Shown: positions 17,242-24,596 of the stretch, in pieces
How positions within the stretch are numbered: position 1 is the first letter of the stretch
How the letters are laid out: every line of letters starts with the position of its first letter
Source: Phycisphaera mikurensis NBRC 102666
Lineage (GTDB): Bacteria > Planctomycetota > Phycisphaerae > Phycisphaerales > SM1A02
Assembly (NCBI GenBank): GCA_945877905.1
Contig: CAMDUT010000007.1
Span: forward strand, 1 to 34,806
Reading direction: 5' to 3'
Length of the DNA stretch: 34,806 nt
Translations under genes and position numbers: made by a program
The notes under the pieces: generated by a model
Database searches by the model: none
Told to the model about the DNA's origin: nothing
The model's input: only the letters and a program-made list of their open reading frames with translations

Positions 17242-18189
17242 ATGGATGCTTCGTTCGATCCCGCTTCGGTGCATGTGCTCGTCCTCAAGGGCGGCCCCGA
17301 CGCCGAGCGCGAGGTGAGCCTCCGCTCCGGCGGCATGGTGGCCGGGGCGCTCGCGCGCGCCGGGTTCCGCGTCACCGACCTCGCCATCGACCGCATCGGG
17401 CTCGACGAGCTCCGCGCGGCCCGCGCCGACGTCGTCTTCCCCGTGCTGCATGGGTCGTGGGGCGAGGGCGGCCCGCTGCAGGACCTGCTCGAGCTCGACG
17501 GCCGCCCCTACGTCGGCTGCCGCCCGCGCGCGGCGCGCCTGGCGATGGACAAGGTCGCCACGAAGGCGCTCGTCGCCGAGCTCGGCGTCCCCACGCCGCG
17601 CGCGCAGGAGGTCCGCATGGGCCAGCCCGTCGACGTGCCCTGCCCGCTCGTCCTGAAGCCGTCCGACGACGGGTCGAGCGTCGACCTTCGCATCTGCTCG
17701 ACGCCGCAGGAGGTCCATCGCGCCCGGCTCGAGCTCGAGCCGCGGCGCGGCCGGCTGATGGCCGAGGAGTTCGTCCGCGGGCGCGAGCTCACCGTCGGCA
17801 TGGTCGACGGCGAGTGCCTCCCGATCATCGAGATCCGCCCCCGCGAGGGCACGTACGACTACGAGGCCAAATACCACCGCGACGACACGGAGTACGTCCT
17901 CGACCCGGACCTGCCCGCGGGCGTGGCCGACGCCGTCCGCGCGTTCACGCGGGCCGCGTGGCATGCCATCGGGTGCCGGGACGTGGCGCGCGCCGACTTC
18001 ATGCTCGATGACCGCGGGCCGTGGTTCCTCGAGATCAACACGATGCCGGGCTTCACCGACCACTCGCTGGTGCCGAAGGCCGCGCGCCATGCCGGGATGC
18101 CGATGGAGCTCCTGGTTGGCCGGCTGGTGCGAGCGGCGCTCGGACGGGCCGCGGTCGGCCGTCCCGGCGGTCGACGCGCCGCGGCCTGA
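17242..18189 (+). CDS. ddl: D-alanine--D-alanine ligase
   Basis: A 315-residue ATP-grasp enzyme making the D-Ala-D-Ala dipeptide for peptidoglycan. LKGGPDAEREVSLRSG near the N-terminus (usually GGxSxEHEVSL), HGSWGEGGPLQDLLELDGRP, LVLKPSDDGSSVD in the ATP-grasp core, and FLEINTMPGFTDHSLVPKAA with the Mg-binding Glu/Asn are all present. AAGGAGGTG at 17228-17236 is the strongest Shine-Dalgarno in the window. It sits 56 nt after murB within the cell-wall cluster. Confidence 0.93.
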   Translation: MDASFDPASVHVLVLKGGPDAEREVSLRSGGMVAGALARAGFRVTDLAIDRIGLDELRAARADVVFPVLHGSWGEGGPLQDLLELDGRPYVGCRPRAARLAMDKVATKALVAELGVPTPRAQEVRMGQPVDVPCPLVLKPSDDGSSVDLRICSTPQEVHRARLELEPRRGRLMAEEFVRGRELTVGMVDGECLPIIEIRPREGTYDYEAKYHRDDTEYVLDPDLPAGVADAVRAFTRAAWHAIGCRDVARADFMLDDRGPWFLEINTMPGFTDHSLVPKAARHAGMPMELLVGRLVRAALGRAAVGRPGGRRAAA

Positions 18190-18237
18190 CGCCGCGACTG
18201 CACCCGGCGCGGCCGTCGGGCCGATGAACCGGGATCC

Positions 18238-19089
18238 ATGGCACGGTCACGCACGAAGCCCGATTCCGCCGAACGCACCGCTTCCGTCACGGGCTCCGCA
18301 CCGGGCTGGGTGGTCCCCGCCGCATGGTGCACGGGGCTCGTCGCAACCGCGGTCGGCCTCGCCATCTGGGTTCCGAAGCTCCTCGAGCGCGCGGCCGAGC
18401 GCGCGCTTCCCGCGCCGATCCGCGTGGTGCTCGACGGCGCGCCGGACTGGCTGCCCCCCGACGAACGCATGGCCATGCAGCGCGCCGTGCTCCGGTCGGT
18501 GGCGAGCTCGCCGTTCGACCGCGACGGCCTGGCCGAGGCGCGCGAGTCGGTGCGCCGCTGCGGCTGGATGCCCGAGGTGACGCAGGTGCGGCGCTCCGAC
18601 GTCGACGAGGTCGTCGTCGAGGGCGCATGGGCCATTCCGTTCGCCCTGGTGTGCGACCGGCAAGGAGAGCACCTCGTCGATACGCGCGGCCGGCTGCTGC
18701 CTCGCCAGTACCCCGCCGGCAAGGGCCCTCGGCTCATGCGCATCACGGGCGCCTCGACCCCGAGGCCGACGGCCTTCGGGGATGCGTGGCAGGCCCCCGA
18801 GGTCACGGCCGCGCTCCGCATGGCCTCGCTGATGGCCGATCGGCCATGGCGACGGCAGGTCGCGACGGTCGACATGACCGCGTTCGGGCGCGACGGCACC
18901 ATCCGCTTCACCACCGACACGGGTTGCGCCGTGGTGTGGGGGCGCGGGCCCGGCGAGGAGACCGCCTCCGAGGTGCCGGCCACGCAGAAGCTCGCCGTGC
19001 TGCAGCACGCGTTCGACCGCACCGGGCGCATCGACGCGGGGCAGTCGACCTCCATCGACCTTCGCGGCGACTTCACGCTGGTCGACTGA
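18238..19089 (+). CDS. FtsQ/DivIB-like cell division protein (divergent)
   Basis: A 283-residue protein with a cytoplasmic basic N-terminus, one membrane helix (about 23-45: PGWVVPAAWCTGLVATAVGL) and an extracytoplasmic remainder. After the helix, APIRVVLDGAPDWLPPDERM resembles the start of a POTRA domain, and the topology and length match FtsQ. The main argument is place: murC-murB-ddl-ftsQ is the classical order of the division and cell wall cluster. FtsQ scaffolds FtsB-FtsL in the divisome. Sequence similarity is weak, so the name is inferred. No ftsA or ftsZ follows; a small membrane protein and greA come next. Confidence 0.6.
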   Translation: MARSRTKPDSAERTASVTGSAPGWVVPAAWCTGLVATAVGLAIWVPKLLERAAERALPAPIRVVLDGAPDWLPPDERMAMQRAVLRSVASSPFDRDGLAEARESVRRCGWMPEVTQVRRSDVDEVVVEGAWAIPFALVCDRQGEHLVDTRGRLLPRQYPAGKGPRLMRITGASTPRPTAFGDAWQAPEVTAALRMASLMADRPWRRQVATVDMTAFGRDGTIRFTTDTGCAVVWGRGPGEETASEVPATQKLAVLQHAFDRTGRIDAGQSTSIDLRGDFTLVD

Positions 19090-19126
19090 AGTTGCGCCGC
19101 CGCGCGCGGCGCGCCGCCCGACGCCC

Positions 19127-19132
19127 TAGCAT
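19127..19132 (+). promoter_or_regulatory. putative -10 element of the 19139 gene
   Basis: TAGCAT with 6 nt to the ATG at 19139. No -35 at normal spacing. Fits the leaderless pattern. Confidence 0.4.
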
Positions 19133-19138
19133 CAAGCC

Positions 19139-19789
19139 ATGCCGCTTCCGCGGAGGATGCTCTTCGCCGCCATCGCGTTCGCGATGCTCGCCTTCGCGGT
19201 GACCGTCGGCGGGCGGCGCCCCATCGAACCGACGTCGGGGGCCTACGCCCCGTCCGTGCGCGCGTTCGTCGCGCTTGCGTCGTTCGGCATGTGCATCGCG
19301 TGGCCGCTGTGGAGGATCGCCATGCCCCCTGCCGGCTGGTCGACCGCCCGCGCCGCGCTCGACGCGACGACGCTCATGGTCGCGTTCCAGGCGGCGTTCT
19401 GGCCGCTGCACCTCGTGTCGGGCCGCACCCTCGGCGATGCCGCGACGCTCGACGCGCTCGTGTGCGGATGGGCGGCCGCGTGCGGGGCCGTCGTGGCGTT
19501 CTCGGCCGATCGACCGCGTGCCTCGGTGGCCGCGGGGCTCGCGATCCTCGCGGTCCCGTGCCTGGGCGTCGCGCTCGATGCCCGCGGCATCCCGCACCCA
19601 TGGCCGGCGCTCGCAGGTCCGTTCGTGGGGATCCTCGAGGGCGCGCCGAGCCGGCCGCCGACCGCGGACCCGTCGTTCGGCGCGATCGCCGCATGGCCTT
19701 GGGCGATCGCATGCGCCGGCTGGGCCGCGGCGGCGCGGCCGCGCGTGGCCGCGCGAACCGGGCTTGCGGGCCCCGCGGGCATCCGCTAA
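19139..19789 (+). CDS. small multi-pass membrane protein, unknown
   Basis: A 216-residue hydrophobic protein with about five predicted membrane segments (near 6-24, 41-60, 75-95, 105-125, 130-150) and no motif I recognise. Loops are Arg/Pro-rich. The ATG follows TAGCAT without a Shine-Dalgarno. It may be an independent unit: a TAnnnT element precedes it and a hairpin with T-tract follows. Codon use looks like its neighbours. Function unknown. Confidence 0.6.
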   Translation: MPLPRRMLFAAIAFAMLAFAVTVGGRRPIEPTSGAYAPSVRAFVALASFGMCIAWPLWRIAMPPAGWSTARAALDATTLMVAFQAAFWPLHLVSGRTLGDAATLDALVCGWAAACGAVVAFSADRPRASVAAGLAILAVPCLGVALDARGIPHPWPALAGPFVGILEGAPSRPPTADPSFGAIAAWPWAIACAGWAAAARPRVAARTGLAGPAGIR

Positions 19790-19792
19790 CCT
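19764..19792 (+). promoter_or_regulatory. greA promoter
   Basis: TTGCGG (19764-19769), exactly 17 bp, TAACCT (19787-19792). The -10 overlaps the stop codon of the preceding gene. Transcription would begin near 19799, so the leader is about 88 nt. Confidence 0.55.
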
Positions 19793-19802
19793 TCCCCGAT
19801 CG

Positions 19803-19833
19803 GCGGCGGGAGTTCCCGCCGCAGTCCGTTTTT
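19803..19833 (+). terminator. hairpin with T-tract in the greA leader
   Basis: GCGGCGGG (19803-19810), loop AGTT, CCCGCCGC (19815-19822), then TTTTT at 19829-19833. It can terminate the preceding gene, but it also lies at the very 5' end of any greA transcript, where it may attenuate or stabilise. Confidence 0.55.
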
Positions 19834-19886
19834 GCCTCGGTCCCGCCGGACCCCACCCCCCGGCCACGAACCGCCCGGAGACGCCG

Positions 19887-20351
19887 ATGGAGATCATCTC
19901 CCCCGCCGATCGCGCACGCATGGAGCAGCAGCTCAAGGACCTGTACGCACAGCGTCCGGTGATCTCCACGCGCATCGCCGAGGCCCGCGCGAACGGCGAC
20001 CTCAAGGAGAACGCCGACTACCACGCGGCCCGCGAGGAGCAGGGCCTGGTCGAGGCGAAGATCCGCGAGCTCGAGCTGCGCCTGCGCACCGCGCAGGTCG
20101 CCGGCGACACGACGGTGCCGAAGGACATGGTCTTCCTCGGGGCGGTCGTGCGCCTGCGCGACGTGGCGACCGGGAAGTCGCAGACCTACAAGCTCGTGGG
20201 CAACATGACCGACGACGACGGCGACCACATCGAGGTGACCTCGTCGAGCCCGCTCGGGGTCGCGCTCATGAAGGCCCGCGTCGGCGAGACGGTTCGCGCC
20301 GACCTGCCCAAGGGCGAGAAGCGCTTCGAGATCGTCGAGATCCTCGAGTGA
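19887..20351 (+). CDS. greA: transcription elongation factor GreA
   Basis: A 154-residue protein of standard length. The N-terminal coiled coil carries ARANGDLKENADYHAAREEQ, the tip motif with the two acidic residues that reach the RNA polymerase active site and stimulate cleavage of backtracked RNA. The C-terminal FKBP-like domain has GAVVRLRDVATGKSQTYKLV and SPLGVALMKARVGETV. GGAG at 19877-19880, 6 nt before the ATG, is the Shine-Dalgarno. It may be cotranscribed with the phospholipase-D-family gene 28 nt downstream. Confidence 0.95.
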   Translation: MEIISPADRARMEQQLKDLYAQRPVISTRIAEARANGDLKENADYHAAREEQGLVEAKIRELELRLRTAQVAGDTTVPKDMVFLGAVVRLRDVATGKSQTYKLVGNMTDDDGDHIEVTSSSPLGVALMKARVGETVRADLPKGEKRFEIVEILE

Positions 20352-20379
20352 CCCGCCGCCGCGGCGGCAAGGTGCGCCG

Positions 20380-21879
20380 ATGGACTGGCTGATCCAGCAC
20401 GTGCTCCGCGAACGGCTCGGGATGCACGGCCTGGCCGACGCGTTCGTGTGGCTCGTCGCGCTGGCCTTCGCGGTCAACGTCCTCTTCGCGGTTCGCGTGG
20501 TGTTCGCGAAGGGCTCGCGGCCGACCGCGGCGCTCGCGTGGATCACCGCGCTGTTCGCGCTGCCGCTCCTGGGCGCGGCGCTCTACGTGATCATCGGCGA
20601 GAACCGGGTCGGGTCGGTCCGCAGGCGGCGGCACGCGCGGATCGTGGCCGCGGCCGAGGGTGCGCTCGCGTCGGTGCAGCGTGACCCGCGCGTGCTCGCG
20701 GCGGCGATGAGCCACCCGGACATGCAGCTGGCGCGCCTGGGCGAGGCGTCCGGCGCGCCGCAGGCGCTCGGCGGGAACCTCGTGCAGCTGACCGGCGACC
20801 CCGAGGAGCAGGTCCGCTGGATGGAGTCGGACATCGACACGGCGCAGCGCTCGGTCGACCTCCTCTTCTACATCTGGGAGTGCGACGCCACCGGCGAGCG
20901 CATGGCCGCGGCGCTCGAGCGCGCGGCCGCGCGCGGCGTCCACGTGCGGCTGCTGGTCGACGGCATCGGGTCCCGGGCGTTCCTCAAGAGCCCCATGCGC
21001 CGCAGGCTCGAGGCCGCGGGCGTGCGCGTCGTCGAGGCGCTGCCGGCGACCGTCGTGCGGATCCTCTTCGCGCGCATCGACATCCGCAACCACCGGAAGC
21101 TCGTCATCGTGGACGGGGCCGTTGCGCAGACGGGAAGCCGCAACGTGGCCGACCCGGACTTCAAGTCGGGCGGGCGGTTGGGGCCGAAGGAGCCATACGT
21201 CGACAGCTGGATGCGGATCCGGGGCCCTGCGGTGCGCGACCTCAAGATCTTCTTCCTCGAGGACTGGGAGCTCGACACGGGCCACCGCGTCGCCGCCTCC
21301 GAGGTCGTCGAACCGCTGCCGCTGCCGGGCGGCATCCCGGCGCAGGTGCTGCCCTCGGGCCCGAACTTCGAGAACAGCATCGTGCGCGAGCTGATCCAGG
21401 CCGCGGTCCAGCTTGCGCGCCGCGAGATCGTCCTGAGCACGCCCTACTTCATTCCCGACAGCCCGACCATCGCCGCCATGGCGGTCGCGGCGCGGCGCGG
21501 CATCCGGGTGACGCTGATCCTGCCCCGCGCCAACGACAGCCTGCTCGCCGCGTGGGCGAGCCGGGCGAACTACGCGGCGATGCTCGAGGCGGGCGTCGAG
21601 CTCTGGGAGCACCGGCGCGGGTTCCTCCACTCCAAGACCGTCTCGGTGGACGACGAGTTCGCGATCGTGACGACCGCCAACCTCGACCGCCGCAGCTACG
21701 AGATCAACTTCGAGACGAGCGTCGTCGTGTACGACGAGTCGTTCACCCGCTCGATGCGCCGGCTGCAGCACTCGTACCTGGCCGACAGCGACCGGGTCGA
21801 CCCGCACGCGTGGCAGCGCCGCGGGCCGCTCACGCGGTTCACCGAGAACCTGGCGAACCTGGTGTCGCCGCTCCTGTAG
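20380..21879 (+). CDS. cls: cardiolipin synthase (phospholipase D family)
   Basis: A 499-residue inner-membrane enzyme with two N-terminal helices (about 20-42 and 50-73) and two PLD domains. HKD motifs: HRKLVIVDG (H238) followed by TGSRN, and HSKTVSVDD (H417) followed by TTANLDRRSYEINFE. GIGSRAFLKSPMRRRLEAAG and STPYFIPDSP are typical of bacterial Cls, which condenses two phosphatidylglycerols to cardiolipin and glycerol. AAGGTG at 20369-20374 is the likely Shine-Dalgarno. The last 41 bp overlap the convergent CRTAC1-like gene. Confidence 0.9.
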   Translation: MDWLIQHVLRERLGMHGLADAFVWLVALAFAVNVLFAVRVVFAKGSRPTAALAWITALFALPLLGAALYVIIGENRVGSVRRRRHARIVAAAEGALASVQRDPRVLAAAMSHPDMQLARLGEASGAPQALGGNLVQLTGDPEEQVRWMESDIDTAQRSVDLLFYIWECDATGERMAAALERAAARGVHVRLLVDGIGSRAFLKSPMRRRLEAAGVRVVEALPATVVRILFARIDIRNHRKLVIVDGAVAQTGSRNVADPDFKSGGRLGPKEPYVDSWMRIRGPAVRDLKIFFLEDWELDTGHRVAASEVVEPLPLPGGIPAQVLPSGPNFENSIVRELIQAAVQLARREIVLSTPYFIPDSPTIAAMAVAARRGIRVTLILPRANDSLLAAWASRANYAAMLEAGVELWEHRRGFLHSKTVSVDDEFAIVTTANLDRRSYEINFETSVVVYDESFTRSMRRLQHSYLADSDRVDPHAWQRRGPLTRFTENLANLVSPLL

Positions 21880-23560
21880 GGTCGCGGCCGACGGTCACGG
21901 ACTGCCCGCGGCGGACCGGGACGGCGCTCGACGCCGCGACGCCCGCCGGGTCGCCGGGGCGCCTCAGCATCGGCCAGTCCACCATCACCGACAGGTCGTC
22001 GCCCCACGCGGCGGGCACGCCGAAGTGCACCTCGACGCTCGCCGTGCTCTGGAACGGGCCTCCCGCCCAGATCCATCGCCGCGCCAGGACCTTGCCCCGT
22101 CCCCAGAGCTGCACGCGACACCCGATGCCGTGGCTACCCGCGGGCCCGGGCGACTGCGCGCGCACCTTCACCCAGTCGTCGGCGCGGTCATGCGCGTTGC
22201 GCAGGACGCGCACCTTGCCGTTGAGCTCGCCCACCACGATGTCCACGTCGCCGTCGCCGTCGAGATCGTCGAACACGGCGGTACGGTCGCGATGCGGCGC
22301 ACGCAGGCCGGGCCCCGCGTCCGCGACCACCTCGAAGCGCGCGCCCGCGCGCCGCATCACCAAGGGCGGCTGCTCGTACTCGGAGTCCATCGACGCCTTG
22401 GTGGCCTGCGGGTAGACGTGCCCGTTGAACGTCGCGAGGTCCTCGGCCCCGTCGTGGTCGAGGTCCACGAACGCGGTCGCCCAGCCGAGCAGCGGGCGGC
22501 TCGGGGCGCCCACGCCGTACTGCGACGTGCGGTCGTCGAAGAACGAGCCGTCGAGGTTCATGTGGAGGGTGTTGGTGTCGCTCGAGAAGTTCGTCGTGAA
22601 GACGTCGGGGAACCCGTTGCCGTCGACGTCGCCGACCGCGATCCCCATCGAGGCCTGCGCGGCGCCGTCGAAGTTGGTGGCGACGCCCGCCTGCATGCCG
22701 CGCTCCTCGAAGCGCATCGGCCCGCCGGGCGCGGAGCGGTTCATGAAGAGCGCGTTCGGCTCGCTGTCGTTGGCGACGAACACGTCGGGACGGCGGTCGC
22801 CGTCGAAGTCGACGACGGCGAGGTTGAGCCCGAACCCGGGGATCGCCTTGCCGATGCCCGCCTCGGCGCCGACCTCGCGGAAGGTGCCGTCGCCGCGGTT
22901 CTCGTAGAGCAGGTCGGCGCGGGCGGCGTACCCACGCGGGCCGGCGAGCACCACCATCCCCTTGAACTGCGCGGGCGGCGGCGGCACGGCCTTCGGGTCG
23001 AACTCCACGTAGTTGACGACGAAGAGGTCGAGGTCCCCGTCGGCGTCGAGGTCGGCGAAGCCGGCGCTGGTCGACCACCCCGGGTCGCCCAGGCCCGATG
23101 CGGCCGTGACGTCCTCGAAGCGCCCGCCGCCAAGGTTGCGAAGCAGCACGTCGGGCCCCCAGCAGCAGACGTACAGGTCGTCGCGGCCGTCGCCGTCGAA
23201 GTCGCCCACCGCGGCACCGAAGCTCCACCGGCGATGCCGGACGCCCATGCTCTCGGTCATGTCGCGGAAGCGCAGGCCGCCGAGGTTCTCGTAGAGCCGC
23301 GCTCCCGGGCCCGCCCCGGGCGCATCGAGCGTGGCGCCGTTCGGGAAGAACAGGTCGCGGTCCCCGTCGCCGTCGAAGTCGATGAGCGCCAGCCCGCACC
23401 CCTTCACCTCGACGATTGCCGTCGAGGGCATGCGCCCGCTGGTCAGCTCGAGGTCGATCCCGCTCGCGGCCGTCGCGTCCTCGAACCGGATCGCGGGGGC
23501 GTCGCACGGCACCGCGGCCGCCGCCAGCCGCACCAAGGCCAGCCACGCCGCCGCCGTCAC
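21839..23560 (-). CDS. CRTAC1-like FG-GAP/VCBS protein with ASPIC/UnbV domain (A)
   Basis: A 573-residue exported protein. After a short hydrophobic N-terminus come at least seven DxDxDG-type calcium-binding repeats (DFDGDGDRD, DFDGDGRDD, DLDADGDLD, DFDGDRRPD, DVDGNGFPD, DLDHDGAED, DLDGDGDVD), predicting an integrin-like beta-propeller. The last about 110 residues (GIGCRVQLWGRG, SVEVHFGVP, VMVDWP) match the ASPIC/UnbV domain. Function of the family in bacteria is poorly known; adhesion or enzyme scaffolding is proposed from the fold. The start is GTG at 23560, overlapping the TPR gene's TGA (GTGA), so the two are translationally coupled. The stop lies inside the 3' end of cls. Confidence 0.85.
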   Translation of the reverse strand: MTAAAWLALVRLAAAAVPCDAPAIRFEDATAASGIDLELTSGRMPSTAIVEVKGCGLALIDFDGDGDRDLFFPNGATLDAPGAGPGARLYENLGGLRFRDMTESMGVRHRRWSFGAAVGDFDGDGRDDLYVCCWGPDVLLRNLGGGRFEDVTAASGLGDPGWSTSAGFADLDADGDLDLFVVNYVEFDPKAVPPPPAQFKGMVVLAGPRGYAARADLLYENRGDGTFREVGAEAGIGKAIPGFGLNLAVVDFDGDRRPDVFVANDSEPNALFMNRSAPGGPMRFEERGMQAGVATNFDGAAQASMGIAVGDVDGNGFPDVFTTNFSSDTNTLHMNLDGSFFDDRTSQYGVGAPSRPLLGWATAFVDLDHDGAEDLATFNGHVYPQATKASMDSEYEQPPLVMRRAGARFEVVADAGPGLRAPHRDRTAVFDDLDGDGDVDIVVGELNGKVRVLRNAHDRADDWVKVRAQSPGPAGSHGIGCRVQLWGRGKVLARRWIWAGGPFQSTASVEVHFGVPAAWGDDLSVMVDWPMLRRPGDPAGVAASSAVPVRRGQSVTVGRDPTGAATPGSPGSR

Positions 23561-24399
23561 GGCGCCGTCCGGGCTGGCGGCTTCGACGCGGCATCGAGGA
23601 TCGACTGCTGCCTCGCGCGCGCGGCGTTCGCGTCGTCCGCCTTGCCGGTGCGGTCGAGGACGCGAGCGAGCTTGGCCCACGCCTCGTGATGGTCCGGCCA
23701 GAGTTCCAGCGCCGCGCGGTAGTCCCGCTCGGCCGCCGCGAGGTCGTCGCGGCGCATCGCGCAGTCGCCGAGGCGCGCGAGGCACTTGGCGCGCTCGCGT
23801 GCCGGGCCCTTCTGCGCCTCGAGCAGCGCGAGCGCGCGCCGGAACTGGCGCTCGGCGTCCGCCGTGCGGTCCTCGTCGAAGGCGATCACCCCGAGCGCGA
23901 ACTGCGTGTCGTCGTAGTCGGGGAACGCGCGCGCGTGCTCGACGAACGCCACCTTCGCGCCGGCGAGGTCGCCAAGGTACAGGCGGCACCACCCGAGGTA
24001 GTGCGGGACGTGCGGCCGTTCGGGGAACGCGTCCGGCGCGGCGCGCTCGGCGGCCTCGAGCTGCGGCAGCGCGTCGCCGTAGCGCTTCTGCTTGTGGAGC
24101 GCGAGCCCGAGGTAGAAGGCGGCGCGCGGGTCGGCGGGCGCGGCCGCGGCCCACTCGCAGCACGTCGCCTCGGCGGACGCGAAGTCCCCGGCACGGAACT
24201 GCGCGTGGATCGACGCGATGCGCGGGTCCACCGGAACCGGGGCCGGCGGAACGCCGACCTGCACGGGCGCGGCCGCCGTCGGCGGCGTGGGCGGCGTGGC
24301 GCCCGACCCCGCGGCTGGCTCCTGGGCGCAGGCCGGGCCGGCGATCAGGGCCATCGCGACGGCGGATCGGGCGGCAGCATTCGCGAGGATCCGGTCCAT
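23557..24399 (-). CDS. exported tetratricopeptide repeat protein
   Basis: A 280-residue protein with a signal peptide (MDRILANAAARSAVAMALIA, cleavage near ACA), a Pro/Ala/Gly linker, and about five TPR units from residue 55 (e.g. DPRAAFYLGLALHKQKRYGD, DTQFALGVIAFDEDRTADAE, AERDYRAALELWPDHHEAWA). TPRs are protein-interaction scaffolds. A TATACT 8 nt before the ATG, and no Shine-Dalgarno, suggest a leaderless start. It is directly coupled by GTGA to the CRTAC1-like gene, so the two products probably act together. Confidence 0.85.
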   Translation of the reverse strand: MDRILANAAARSAVAMALIAGPACAQEPAAGSGATPPTPPTAAAPVQVGVPPAPVPVDPRIASIHAQFRAGDFASAEATCCEWAAAAPADPRAAFYLGLALHKQKRYGDALPQLEAAERAAPDAFPERPHVPHYLGWCRLYLGDLAGAKVAFVEHARAFPDYDDTQFALGVIAFDEDRTADAERQFRRALALLEAQKGPARERAKCLARLGDCAMRRDDLAAAERDYRAALELWPDHHEAWAKLARVLDRTGKADDANAARARQQSILDAASKPPARTAP

Positions 24400-24596
24400 A
24401 TCGCAAAAGTATAGAAGAGTTTGCGGACCTTGAAGTGGCCTTTGCCCCCAGCCCGCGTTAGATTGGTGAAGGTCATTCCGTCCGGTTTATGGGATCTTTC
24501 GGCCCGCCGGACGCACACAGTCGGAAGCGTAGCATGCCGTCCGCAGCGCCCCGCGGTCGTTTCCACGACGACGTCAACGCCTAGGAGACACGGAGC
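24400..24596. promoter_or_regulatory. divergent promoter region TPR gene / cytochrome gene
   Basis: 197 bp, one of the least GC-rich stretches. Minus strand: TATACT (24408-24413), 8 nt from the TPR ATG. Plus strand: TTAGATT near 24458-24464 is the best -10-like element for the cytochrome gene, but the TTGAAG at 24430-24435 is 23 nt away, too far for a standard -35. Confidence 0.4.
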
